Assembly (NCBI RefSeq): GCF_036320965.1
Contig: NC_092225.1
Location: forward strand, 33,888,387-33,952,386
Direction: 5' to 3'
Origin: Panulirus ornatus
Taxonomy: Eukaryota; Arthropoda; Malacostraca; Decapoda; Palinuridae
Length of the DNA stretch: 64,000 nucleotides
Below, piece by piece: positions 47,325-59,390 of the stretch. Every line of letters begins with the position of its first letter. The stretch's first letter is position 1. The notes under the pieces were generated by a model, which was not told the DNA's origin, ran no database searches, and saw nothing but the letters and a program-made list of their open reading frames with translations. A program made the position numbers and the translations under genes.

Positions 47325-50300
47325 GAGAGGGTTAGGACGAGAGTCAGGCAGGACAGGAGATAGATGTCTGGGACGAGTGTCAAGCACGACAGGAGAGTGA
47401 TGCTTGGGAGGAGAGGCAGGAAGAAAATAAGAGATAATCTTGGGACGAGAGTCAGGCAGGACAGGAGATATGGGCTTGGGACGACAATAAATCTGGACCG
47501 GACAGAGAGTGTTGGAACGAAAGTCAGGCAGGACAGGAGAAAGAGGCTTGGGACGAGAGTCATGCAGGGTAGGAGAGAGAGGCTTAGGACGAGAGTCAGG
47601 CAGGACAGGAGAGTTAGGCTTGGGACGAGAATCAGGAAGGGTAGGAAAGAAGGGTTTGGGATGAGATTCAGGCAAGTAGGAGAAAGTGGCTTTGGATGAG
47701 AGTCTGGCAGGACATGAGAGAGAGGCTTGGGACGAGAGTCAGGCAGTACAAGAGAGAGAGGCTTGCGACGAGAGTCAGGCAGGAGAGGAGAGAAAAACTT
47801 AGGACGAGAGTCAGGCACGACAGGAGAGAGAGGCTTAGGACGAGAGTCAAGCATGCCTAGAGATAGAAGTTTATGAGGAAAGGCAGGCGCGACAGAAGAG
47901 AGAAGCTTGGAGCGAGAGTCAGGCAGGATAGGAGAGAGAGGCTTAGGAGAGAGTCAGGAAGGATGTAGAGAGAGGCTTTGGACGAGATTCAGGCAGGACA
48001 TCAGAGAGAGGCTTGGGACGATAATCAGGCAGGACAGGGGAGAAAGGCTTGGGACGAGAGTCAGGCAGGAGAGAAAAGAGAAGCTTGTCGAGAAAGTCAG
48101 GCAGGACAGGACAGATAGGGCTAGGACGAGAGTCAGGCAGGACAGATAGGGCTAGGACGAAAGTCAGGCAGGACAGGAGATAGATGCCTGGGACGAGTGT
48201 GAGGAATTAAGGGATAGAGACGCTTGGGACGAGAGTCAAGAAGGACGGAAGAGATATGCTTGGGACGAGAGTCAGGCAAGACAGGAGAGAGGCTTGGGAC
48301 GAGAGTCAGGCATGGCAGGAGAGAGATGCTTCTGACGAGAATCAGGCAGGACAGGAGGGAGAGACTTGGGACTAGAGTCAAGCCGGAGAGGAGAGAGAGG
48401 TTTCGGACGGGAGTTAGGCAGGACCGGATAGAGAGGCTTGGGACGAGAGTCAGTCAGGGCAGGAGAAAGAGGATTAGTACGAGAGTCAAGCATGACAGGA
48501 GAGAGGGGTTTGGGAAGAGAATAATTCAGGACCGGACAGGGAGGATTAGGACGACAGTCTGGGTGGAGAGGAGAAAGAGGGTTGGGACGAGAGTCATGCA
48601 GGACATGAGAGAGAGGCTTAGGACGGAAGTCAGGTAAGATACTAGAGTAAGGCTTGGAACGAGAATCAGGCAGGGTAGGAGAGAAGGGCTTTGGACGAGT
48701 CAGGCAAGTAGGTGAAAGAGGCTTGTGACGAGAGTCAGACAGGACTTGAGAGAGAGGCTTGGGACGAGAGTGAGGCAGGATAAGAGAGAGAGAGGCTTTG
48801 AACGAGAGTCATTCAGGACAGGAGAGAGAGACTTGGGACGAGTGTGAGGAACGACAGGAGAGAGAGGCTTGGCACGAGAGTCAGGCACGACAAGAGATAG
48901 GAGCTTGGGAGAAGAGGCAGGAAGGACAGGAGAGATATGCTTGGGACGAGAGGGAAGCAGGACAGGAGAGAGAGGCTTGGGACAGAGTCAGGCAGGATAT
49001 GAGAGGGAGGCTTTGGACGAGATTCAGGCAGGACGGGAGAGAGAGGCTTGCGACGATGGTCAGGCAGGATTGTGGAGAATGGCTTGGGACGAGAGTCAGG
49101 CAGGACAGGAGAGAGAGGCTTGGTGCGAGAGTCAAGCAGGACAGGAGAGAGGTGCTTGGGACGAGAATGATTTTGGACCGGACAGAGAGGATTGGATCGA
49201 GACTCAGGCTGAACAAAAGAGACAGGGTTGGGACGAGTGTCATGCAGGACAGGAGAGAGAGGCTTAGGGCAAAAGTCAGGGAGGACAGGAGAGTGATGCT
49301 TAGGATGAGAGACAGGCAAGATAGGAGAGAGAGGCTTAACGAGATAGTAAGTTAGGACAGGAGATAATGGCTTGGGACGAGAGTCAGGCAGGACAGGAGA
49401 GAGAGGCTTGACGATATAGTCAGGTAGGATAGGAGAGAAAGGCTTGTGACGAGAGTCGGGCAGAACTGGGGAGAGAGGCTTGGGACGAGAGTCAGTCAGG
49501 GTAGGAGAGAGAGGCTTGACGAGAGGGTCAAGCAGGACAGGAGAGAGAGGATTGGGACGACGGTCAGTCAGGGTAGGAGAGAGAGGCTTGGGACGAGAGT
49601 CAGGCAGGACACGGGAGAGAGGGTTAGGACGAGAGTCAGGCAGGACTGGAGATAAATGTCTGGGACGAGTGTCAGGAAGGACAGGAGAGTGAGGCTTGGC
49701 ACGAGAGCCAGGAAGAAAATAAGAGATATGCTTGGGACGAGAGTCAGGCGGGACAGGAGATAGATGTCTGGGACGAGTGTCAGGCAGGGCAGGAGAGTGA
49801 GGCTTGGGACGAGAGCCAGGAACAAAATAAGAGATATGCTTGGGACGAGAGTCAGGCAGGACAGGAGAGAGGGGCTTGGGACGACAATAAATCTGGACCG
49901 GACAGAGAGGGTTGGAACGAAAGTCAGGCAGGACAGGAGAAAGGGGCTTGGGAGGAGAGTCATGCAGGACAGGAGAGAGAGGCTTAGGACGAGAGTCAGG
50001 CAGGACAGGAGAGTGAGGCTTGGGACGAGAATCAGGCAGGGTAGGAAAGAAGGGCTTAGGACGAGATTCAGGCAAATAGGAGAAAGAGGCTTGGGATGAG
50101 TGTCACTCAGGACATGAGAGAGAGGCTTGTGACGAGAGTTCGGCAGTACAAGAGAGAGAGGCTTGCGACGAGAGTCAGGCAGGAGAGGAGAGAGAAACTT
50201 GGGACGAGAGTCTGGCACGACAGGAGAAAGAAGCTTAGTACGAGAGTCAAGCAGGACTAGAGATAAAAGTTTATGAGGAAAGGCAGGCGCGACAGCTTGG

Positions 50301-50954
50301 AGCGAGAGTCAGGCAGGATAGGAGAGAGAGGCTTGGGAGAGAGTCCGGCAGGATGTAGAGAGAGGCTTTGGACAAGATTCAGACAGGACATCAGAGAGAG
50401 GCTTCGGACGATAAAAAGGCAGGACAGGGGAGAAAGGCTTGGGACGAGAGTCAGGCAGGACAGGAAAGAGAAGCTTGTCGAGAGAGTCAGGCAGGACAGA
50501 ACAGATAGGGCTAGGACGAGATTCAGGCAGGACGGGAGATAGATGCCTGGGACGAGTGTGAGGAGTTACAGGAAAGAGAGTCTTGGGAAGAGAGTCAGGA
50601 AGGACGGAAGAGATATGCTTGGGACGAGAGTCAGGCATGACAGGAGATAGAGGCTTGGGACGAGAGTCAAGCATGACAGGAGTGACAGGCTTCGGACGAG
50701 AATCAGGCAGGACAGGAGGGAGAGGCTTGGGACTAGAGTCAAGCCGGAGAGGAGAGAGAGGCTTGGGACGGGAGTAAGCAGGGTCGGATAGAGAGGCTTG
50801 GGACGAGAGTCAGGTAGGGCAGGAGAGAGAGGCTTGGGGCGAGAGTCAGGCAGGAGAGGAGAGAGACGCTTAGGATGAGTGTCAGGCAGGACAGAAGAGT
50901 GACCCTTGGGACGAAAGTCAGGCAGTTTAGGAGAGAAAGGCTTAGGACGAGAGT

Positions 50955-51168
50955 CAGCCAAGTACGAGAAAGAGGCTTGGGACGAGAGTCAGGCAGGACA
51001 TGAGAGAGAGGCTTTGGACGAGAGTTAGGCAGTAGGAGATATAGAGGCTTGGGACGAGAGTCAGCCAAGTACGAGAAAGAGGCTTGGGACGAGAGTCAGG
51101 CAGGACATGAGAAAGAGGCTTTGGACGAGAGTTAGGCAGTAGGAGATATAGAGGCTTGGGACGAGAGT
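50955..51168 (+). repeat. 107-bp duplication private to copy B
   Basis: The run CAGCCAAGTACGAGAAAGAG through GAGTTAGGCAGTAGGAGATA occurs at 50,955 and 51,062. The 107-base offset is two 36-base monomers plus one 35-base monomer. Copy A has one version near 41,118-41,204. It shows that changes in monomer number carry the 35-base variants along. Confidence 0.8.
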
Positions 51169-54100
51169 CAGGCAAGACAGGATAGAGAGACTTGGGACGA
51201 GAGTCAGGCACGACAGGTGAGAGAGGTTTGGGACGAGAGTCAGGCAGGACAAAAGATAGAATCTTGGGAAGAGAGGAAGGCAGAACAGGAGAGAGAAGCT
51301 TGGGAGGAGAGTCAGGCAGGAGAGGAGAGAGAGTCTTTGAACGGGAGTCAGGAATGGTCGGATAGTGAAGCTTGGGAGGAGAGTCAGGCAGAACAAGAGA
51401 GAGAGGCTTGTTACGAGATTCATGCAGGATAGGAGAGAGGGGCTTGGGTCGAGAATAATTCTTGACCGGACAGGGACGATTAGGACGAGAGTCAGGCTGG
51501 ACAGGAGAGTGAGGGTTGGGACGAGAGTCATTTAGGACTGGAGAGAGAAGCTTAGGACGGAAGTCAGGGAGGACAGCAGAGTGAGGCTTGGGACGAGAGT
51601 GAGGCAGGGTAGGAGAGAAACGCTTGGGACGAAAGTCAGGCAGGACAAGAGAGAGAGAGTATTGGGACAAGAGTCAGGCAGGACAGCAGAGAGAGACTTG
51701 TGACGAGAGTGAGGCACGACAGGAGAGAGTGGCTTGGGACAAGAGTCAGGCAGGACAAGAGATAGAAGCTTGGTAGAAGAGGCAGGCAGGACAGGAGAGA
51801 GAAGCTTGGGACGAGAGACAAGCAGGACCTGAGAGAGAGGCTTGGGACAGATTCAGGAAGGATATGAGAGGGAGTCTTTTGACGAGAGTCAGGCAGGACA
51901 GGAGAGAGAGGCTTGGGACGATAGTCAGGCAGGACAGGGGAGAAAAGCTTGGGACGAGAGTCAGGCAGGACAGACGAAAGACTCTTGACGAGAGAGTCAG
52001 GCAGGACAGGAGACAGAGGCTTGGTGCGAGAGTCAAGCAGTACAGGTGAGAGGGGCTTGGGAAGAGAATAATTCTGGACCGGACAGAGAAGGTTGGGACG
52101 AGAGTCAGGCTGGATAGGAGAGAGAGGGTTTGGACGAGTGTCATGCAGGACATGAGAGAGAGGCTTAAGACAAAAGTCAGAGAGGACAGGAGAGTGAGGC
52201 TTGCGACGAGAGTCAGGCAGGGTAGGAGAGAAGGGCTTGGGACGAGAGTCAGTTATTAGGAGAAAGAGGCTTGGAACGAGATTCAGGCAGGACATGAGAG
52301 AGAGGTTGGGACGAGAGTCATGCAGGACAAGAGAGACAGAGGCTTTGGACGAGAGTCAGGCAGGACAGGAGAGAGAGACTTGGGACGAGAGTCAGGCAGG
52401 ACAGGAAAGAGACTCTTGACGAGAGAGTCAGGCAGGACAGGAGAAAGAGGTTTGATACTAGAGTCAAGCAGGACAGGGGAGAGGGGCTTGGGAAGAGAAT
52501 AATTCTGGACCGGACAGAGAAGGTTGGGACGAGAGTCAGGCTGGATAGGAGAGAGAGGGTTTGGACGAGTGTCATGCAGGACATGAGAGAGAGGCTTGGG
52601 ATAAAAGTCGGGGACGACAGGAGAGTAATGCTTGCGACGAGAGTCAGGAAGGGTAGGCGAGAAGGGCTTGGGACGAGAGTCAGGCAAGTAGGAGAAAGAG
52701 GCTTGGGACGAGAGTCAGGCAGGACATGAGTGAGAGGTTGGGACGAGAGTCAGGCAGGACAAGAGAGATAGAGGCTTGGGACGAGAGTCAGGCAGGACAG
52801 GAGAGGGAGACTTGGGCCGAGAGTCAGACAGGACAGGAAAGAGAGGCTTGGGACAAGAGTCAGGCAGGACAAGAGATAGAAGCTTGGGAGAAGAGGCAGA
52901 CAGGACAGGAGAGAGAAGCTTGGGACGAGATTCAGGCAGTATATGAGAGGGAGGCTTAGGACAGAGTCAGGCAGGATACGAGAGGGAGGCTTTGGACGAA
53001 AGTCATGCAGGACAGGAGAGACAGGCTTTGGATAATAGTCAGGCAGGACAGGGGAGAAAGGCTTTGGACGAGAGTCAGGCAGGACAGGAGAGAGATTTCT
53101 GGGACTACGGTCAGGCAGGGTAGGAGAGAGAGGCCAAGAACGAGAGTCAGGTAGGACAGGACAGAGAGGGTTAGGACGATAGTCAGGACGGACAGGAGAT
53201 AGAGGCTTGGGACGAGAGTCAGGCAGGACAGGAGAGAGAGGCTTGGTACAAGAGTCAGGCTGGAGAGGAAAGAGAGGTTGGGACGTGATTCAGGAAGGAG
53301 GGGAGATAGAGGTTGAGAACAGGAATCAGGAAGGGTAGTATAGAGAGACTTTGGAAAAGAGTCAGGACAAGAGATAGAGGCTTGGGACGAGAGTCAGGTA
53401 GGACAGGAGAGAGAGGCTTAGGATGAGAGTCAGGCAGGACAGTTGAGAGAGGATTAACGAGATAGTCAGTTAGGACAGGAGAGAAAGGCTTGGGACGAGA
53501 GTCAGGCAGGACAGGAGAGAGAGGCTTAGGATGAGAGTCAGGCAGGACAGTTGAGAGAGGATTAACAAGATAGTCAGTTAGGAGAGGAGAGAAAGGCTTG
53601 GGACGAGAGTCAGGCAGGACAGGAGAGAGAGGCTTCACGAGAGAGTCACGCAGGACAGGTGAGAGAGCTTTGGGATGACGGTCTGGCAGTGTAGGAGAGG
53701 GAGGCTTGGGACGAGAGTCGGGCAGTAAACGAGAGAGAGGGTTATGATGAGAGTCAGGCAGGACAGGAGATAGAGAGGCTTAGGACAGGAATCAGGCAGG
53801 GTCGGATAGAGAGGCTTGGGACGAGAGTCAGGCAGGACAGGAGAGAGAGTCTTTGGACGAGCGTCAGGTAGGACAATAGAGAGAGTCTTACGATGAGAGT
53901 CAGGCAGGACAGAAGAGAGAGGCTTGACTAGATAGTCAGGTAGGACAGGAGAGAAAGGCTTGGGACGAGAGTCAAGCAGGATAGGGCAGAGAGGTTTGTG
54001 ACAAGAGTAAGGCAGGACAGGAGAGAAAGGCTTGACGAGAGATTAGGCAGGACAGGAGAGAGAGCCTTGGGACGGCGGTCAGGCAGGGTAGGAGAGAGAG

Positions 54101-54410
54101 GCTTGGGACGAGAGTCAGGCAGGACACGAGAGAGTGGGTTAGTAAGAGAGTCAGGCAGGAGAAGAGATAGATGTTTGGGACGAGTGTCAGGCAGGAGAGG
54201 AGAGTGAGTCTTGGGACGAGAGCCAGGAAGAACATAAGAGATATTCCAGGGACAAGAGTCAGGCAGTACAGTAGATAGAGACTTGAGACGACAGTCAGGC
54301 AGAATAGGAGAGAGAGGCTTGGAACGAGAGTCAGACATGACACGAGAGAGGGTCTTGGGACGAGAATCAGGCAGGATACGTAGAGAAGGGCTTGGGACGA
54401 GAGTCAGTCA

Positions 54411-56136
54411 AGTAGGAGAATGAGGCTTCTAACGAGAGTCAGGTAGGACATGAGAGAGAGGCTTTGGACGAGAGTCAGGCAGTACAAGAGAGAGAGGCTT
54501 GGGACGAGAGTCAGGCAGGAGAGGAGAGAGAGACTTGGGACGACAGTCAGGCACGATAGGAGAGAGAGGTTTGGGACAAGAGTCAGGCAGGACAAGAGAT
54601 AGAAGCTTGGGAAGAGAGGCAGGCAGGACAGGAGAGAGAAGCTTGGGACGAGAGTCAGGCAGGGCAGGAGAGAGAGGATTGGGACGAGAGTCAGGCAGGA
54701 GATGAGAGAGAGGCTTTGGACGGGAGTCAGGCAGGGAAGGAGAGAAGGGCTTTGGACGAAAGTCAGGCAAGTAGGAGAAAGAGGCTTGGGACGAGAGTCA
54801 GTCAGGAAAGGAAAGAGAAGCTTGGTACGAGAGTCAAGCAGGACAGGAGAGAGGGGCTTGGGAAGAGAATAATTCTGGACCGGGGAGTGAGTGTTAGGAC
54901 GAGAGTCTGGCTGGACAGGAGAGAGAGGGTTGGGACGATAGTCATGCAAGACAGGATAGAGAGGCTTATGACGAAAGTCAGGGAGGACAGAAGAGTGAGG
55001 ATTGGGACGAGAGTCAGTCATGGTAGGAGAGAAGGGCTTTGGACGAAAGTCTGGCAAGTAGGAGAAAGAGGCTTTGGACGAAAGTCAGGTAGGGTATGAG
55101 AGAGAGGTTTGGGACGAGAGTCAGGCAGGATAAGAGAGAGAAAAGCCTTGAACGAACGTCATTCAGGACAGAAGAGAGAGACTTGGGACGAAAGTCAGGC
55201 ATGACAGGAGAGAGTGGCTTGGCACGAGAGTCAGGCACGAAGAGAGATAGAAGCTTGGAAGAAGAGGCAGGCAGGACAGGAGAGAGAAGCTTGGGACGAG
55301 AGTCAGGCAGGACAGGAGAGAGAGGCTTGGGACAGAGTCAGGCAGGATATGAGAGGGAGGCTTTGGACGAGAGTCAGGCAGGACAGGAGAGAGAAACTGG
55401 GGACGAGAGTCAGGCAGGACATGAGTGAGAGGCTAGGAAGAAGAATCAGGCAGGACAGGAGAGAGAAACTTTGGACGAGAGTCAGGTACGACAGCAGAGA
55501 GAGTCTTGGGACGAGAGTCAGGCAGGACAAGAGATAGAAGCTTGGGAGAAGAGGCAAGCAGGACAGGAGAGAGAAGCTTGGAGCGAGAATCAGGCAGGAC
55601 AGGAGAGAGAGGCTTGGAACAGTCTCGGGCAGGATATGAGAGAGAGGCTTTGGACGAGAGTCAGGCAGGACAGGAGAGAGAGGCTTGGGACGATAGTCAG
55701 GCAGGACAGGGGAGAAAGGCTTGGGACGAGAGTCAGGCAGGACAGGAGAGAGGGGCTTGGGACGACGTTCAGGCAGGGTAGGAGAGAGATGCTTAGGACG
55801 AGAGTCAGGCAGGACAGGACAGAGAGGGTTAGGACGAGAGTGAGGCAGGACACTAGATAGGTGCATTGGACGAGTGTCAGGCATGACAGGAGATAGAAGC
55901 TTGGGACGAGAGTCAGGAAGGACAAAAGAGATATGCTTGGGACGAGAGTCAGGCAGGACAGGAGATAGAGGCTTGGGACGAAAGTCAGTCATGACAGGAG
56001 AGAGAGGCTTTGGACGAGAGTCAGGCAGGACAGGAGAGAGAGTCTTGGAACGAGAGTCAGACATGACACGAGAGAGGGTCTTGGGACGAAAATCAGGAAG
56101 GATACGTAGAGAAGGGCTTGGGACGAGAGTCAGTCA
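54411..56136 (+). repeat. 1.7-kb unit U1 (left part overlaps HOR B)
   Basis: Starts at the AGTAGGAGAATGAGGCTTC variant (54,411), which recurs at 56,137 and 57,828. Just before each start is GATACGTAGAGAAGGGCTTG, also at 44,499 in copy A. U1 holds an AATAATTC marker at 54,868. Its right part has CACTAGATAGGTGCATTGG and GACAAAAGAGATATGC, neither of which I saw in copy A. Confidence 0.75.
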
Positions 56137-57827
56137 AGTAGGAGAATGAGGCTTCTAACGAGAGTCAGGCAGGACATAAGAGAGAGGCTTTGGACGAGAG
56201 TCAGGCAGTACAAGAGAGAGAGGCTTGGGACGAGAGTCAGGCAGGAGAGGAGAGAGAGTCTTGGGACGAGAGTCAGGCACTATAGGAGAGAGAGGTTTGG
56301 GACTAGAGTCAGGCAGGACAAGAGATAGAAGCTTGGGAAGAGAGGCAGGCAGGACAGGAGAGAGAAGCTTGGGACGAGAGTCAGGCAGGGCAGGAGAGAG
56401 AGGCTTGGGACGAGAGTCAGGCAGGAGATGAGAGAGAGGCTTTGGACGGGAGTCAGGCAGTGAAGGAGAGAAGGGCTTTGGACGAAAGTCAGGCAAGTAG
56501 GAGAAAGAGGATTGGGACGAGAGTCAGTCAGGAAAGGAAAGAGAAGCTTGGTACGAGAGTCAAGCAGGACAGGAGAGAGGGGCTTGGGAAGAGAATAATT
56601 CTGGACCGGGGAGTGAGTGTTAGGACGAGAGTCAGGCTGGACAGGAGAGAGAGGGTTGGGACGATAGTCATGGAAGACAGGATAGAGAGGCTTATGACGA
56701 AAGTCAGGGAGGACAGGAGAGTGAGGCTTGGGACGAGAGTCAGTCATGGAAGGAGAGAAGGGCTTTGGACGAAAGTCAGGCAAGTAGGAGAAAGAGGCTT
56801 TGGACGAAAGTCAGGTAGGGCATGAGAGAGAGGCTTGGAACGAGAGTCAGGCAGGATAAGAGAGAGAAAGGCTTTGAACGAGCGTCATTCAGGACAGAAG
56901 AGAGAGACTTGGGACGAAAGTCAGGCATGACAGGAGAGAGTGGCTTGGCACGAGAGTCAGGCATGACAAGAGATAGAAGCTTGGAAGAAGAGGCAGGCAG
57001 GACAGGAGAGAGAAGCTTGGGACGAGAGTCAGGTAGGACAGGAGAGAGAGGCTTGGGAGAGAGTCAGGCAGGATATGAGAGGGAGGCTTTGGACGAGAGT
57101 CAGGCAGGACAGGAGAGAGAAACTAGGGACGAGAGTCAGGCAGGACATGAGTGAGAGGCTTGGAAGAAGAGGCAGGCAGGACAGGAGAGAGAAACTTTGG
57201 ATGAGAGTCAGGTACGACAGTAGAGAGAGTCTTGGGACAAGAGTCAGGCAGGACAAGAGATAGAAGCTTGGGAGGAGAGGCAGGCAGGACAGGAGAGAGA
57301 AGCTTGGAGCGAGAGTCAGGCAGGACAGGAGAGAGAGGCTTGGGACAATAGTCAGGCAGGACAGGGGAGAAAGGTTTGGGACGAGAGTCAGGCAGGACAG
57401 GAGAGAGATGCTTGACGAGAGAGTCAGGCAGGACAGGAGAGAGGGGCTTGGGACGACGTTCAGGCAGGGTAGGAGAGAGATGCTTAGGACGAGAGTCAGG
57501 CAGGACAGGACAGAGAGGGTTAGGACGAGAGTGAGGCAGGACACTAGATAGGTGCATGGGACGAGTGTCAGGCATGACAGGAGATAGAAGCTTGGGACGA
57601 GAGTCAGGAAGGACAAAAGAGATATGCTTGGGACGAAAGTCAGGCAGGACAGGAGATAGAGGCTTGGGACGAAAGTCAGTCATGACAGGAGAGAGAGGCT
57701 TGGGACGAGAGTCAGGCAGGACAGGAGAGAGAGTCTTGGAACGAGAGTCAGACATGACAGGAGAGAGGGTCTTGGGACGAAAATCAGGAAGGATACGTAG
57801 AGAAGGGCTTGGGACGAGAGTCAGTCA
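56137..57827 (+). repeat. 1.7-kb unit U2
   Basis: Second tandem unit, 1,691 bases. Same order as U1 with AATAATTC at 56,594. It is closer to U3 than to U1: both have GATAGGTGCATGGG and GGAAGAAGAGGCAGGCAGG where U1 has GCATTGG and AGGAAGAAGAATCAGG. Confidence 0.8.
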
Positions 57828-59390
57828 AGTAGGAGAATGAGGCTTCTAACGAGAGTCAGGCAGGACATGAGAGAGAGGCTTTGGACGAGAGTCAGGCAGT
57901 ACAAGAGAGAGAGGCTTGGGACGAGAGTCAGGCAGGAGAGGAGAGAGAGTCTTGGGACGAGAGTCAGGCACGATAGGAGAGAGAGGTTTGGGACGAGAGT
58001 CAGGCAGGAGATGAGAGAGGCTTTGGACGGGAGTCAGGCGGTGAAGGAGAGAAGGGCTTTGGACGAAAGTCAGGCAAGTAGGAGAAAGAGGATTGGGACG
58101 AGAGTCAGTCAGGAAAAGAAAGAGAAGCTTGGTACGAGAGTCAAGCAGGACAGGAGAGAGGGGCTTGGGAAGAGAATAATTCTGGACCGGGGAGTGAGTG
58201 TTAGGACGAGAGTCAGGCTGGACAGGAGAGAGAGGGTTGGGACGAGAGTCATGCAAGACCGGAGAGAGAGGCTTAGGACGAAAGTCAGGGAGGACAGGAG
58301 AGTGAGGCTTGGGACGAGAGTCAGTCATGGAAGGAGAGAAGGGCTTTGGACGAAAGTCAGGCAAGTAGGAGAAAGAGGCTTTGGACGAAAGTCAGGTAGG
58401 GCATGAGAGAGAGGCTTGGGACGAGAGTCAGGCAGGATAAGAGAGAGAAAGGCTTTGAACGAGCGTCATTCAGGACAGAAGAGAGAGACTTGGGACGAAA
58501 GTCAGGCATGACAGGAGAGAGTGGCTTGGCACGAGAGTCAGGCATGACAAGAGATAGAAGCTTGGAAGAAGAGGCAGGCAGGACAGGAGAGAGAAGCTTG
58601 GGACGAGAGTCAGGTAGGACAGGAGAGAGAGGCTTGGGAGAGAGTCAGGCAGGATATGAGAGGGAGGCTTTGGACGAGAGTCAGGCAGGACAGGAGAGAG
58701 AAACTAGGGACGAGAGTCAGGCAGGACATGAGTGAGAGGCTTGGAAGAAGAGGCAGGCAGGACAGGAGAGAGAAACTTTGGATGAGAGTCAGGTACGACA
58801 GTAGAGAGAGTCTTGGGACAAGAGTCAGGCAGGACAAGAGATAGAAGCTTGGGAGGAGAGGCAGGCAGGACAGGAGAGAGAAGCTTGGAGCGAGAGTCAG
58901 GCAGGACAGGAGAGAGAGGCTTGGAACAGACTCGGGCAGGATATGAGAGAGAGGCTTTGGACGAGAGTCAGGTAGGACAGGAGAGAGAGGCTTGGGACGA
59001 TAGTCAGGCAGGACAGGGGAGAAAGGCTTGGGACGAGAGTCAGGCAGGACAGGAGAGAGATGCTTGACGAGAGAGTCAGGCAGGACAGGAGAGAGAGGCT
59101 TGGGACGACGTTCAGGCAGGGTAGGAGAGAGATGCTTAGGACGAGAGTCAGGCAGGACAGGACAGAGAGGGTTAGGACGAGAGTGAGGCAGGACACTAGA
59201 TAGGTGCATGGGACGAGTGTCAGGCATGACAGGAGATAGAAGCTTGGGACGAGAGTCAGGAAGGACAAAAGAGATATGCTTGGGACGAAAGTCAGGCAGG
59301 ACAGGAGATAGAGGCTTGGGACGAAAGTCAGTCATGACAGGAGAGAGAGGCTTGGGACGAGAGTCAGGCAGGACAGGAGAGAGAGGCTTG
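57828..59390 (+). repeat. 1.6-kb unit U3 (right end replaced)
   Basis: Third unit, with AATAATTC at 58,185, the last such marker in the window. It has lost about four monomers around 58,007 relative to U2. It ends where GCATGAGAGTCAGGCAGGAG begins the next family, without returning to the GATACGTAG junction. Confidence 0.8.

Larger units (their letters stand above)
1355..49893 (+). repeat. ACAATAAATC marker monomers (12 copies)
   Basis: A second AT-containing monomer, GGGACGACAATAAATCTGG, found at 1355, 6816, 14184, 23271, 27309, 29347, 31708, 33742, 37817, 40043, 47484 and 49884, with a weaker relative at 62,603. It follows the GATGTCTGGG and GATATGCTTGGG monomers and precedes GGTTGGAACGAG or GGTTGGGACGAG. 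The first two copies have AATG in place of AATC. It shares CTGGACCGGACAGAGAGGGT with the AATAATT marker, so the two are probably sister variants. Confidence 0.85.
45681..55573 (+). repeat. ~9.9-kb higher-order repeat, copy B
   Basis: Second tandem copy, 9,893 bases, ending at the AGCTTGGAGCGAGAATC monomer at 55,574. Monomer order is the same as in A. B has two private local expansions (46,812-47,324 and 50,955-51,168) and lacks the GCTTGTCGAGAGAGTCAGG monomer in its first kilobase. No third full copy follows: after 55,574 the sequence goes into the 1.7-kb unit family. AATAATT markers are at 46,658, 48,520, 51,454, 52,067, 52,498 and 54,868, plus an AATGATTTT form near 49,167. Confidence 0.85.
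2972..58192 (+). repeat. AATAATT marker monomers (about 37 clear copies)
   Basis: A distinctive AT-containing monomer, GAGAATAATTCTGGACCGG or close forms, starting (AATAATT) at 2972, 4051, 4736, 5668, 8683, 11275, 12642, 13325, 14870, 15445, 17345, 18019, 18811, 22517, 24305, 24985, 25985, 28590, 30383, 32988, 34754, 35438, 36864, 38643, 39325, 41544, 42121, 42548, 44989, 46658, 48520, 51454, 52067, 52498, 54868, 56594 and 58185. It is usually followed by GGTTGGGACGAG, a second GGTTGGGACGAGTGTCATG, and a TTAGGACAAAAGTCAGGGAG or similar monomer, and often preceded by TTGGT(A/G)CGAGAGTCAAGC. From 22 kb on, an AATAATTTT form also appears. Confidence 0.85.

Noticed and set aside
54325..56140. GATACGTAG junction monomer as a site-specific recombination or attachment site
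   Set aside because: It is a single variant that was copied with the block; no integrase-like gene, core duplication or empty-site evidence exists in the window.
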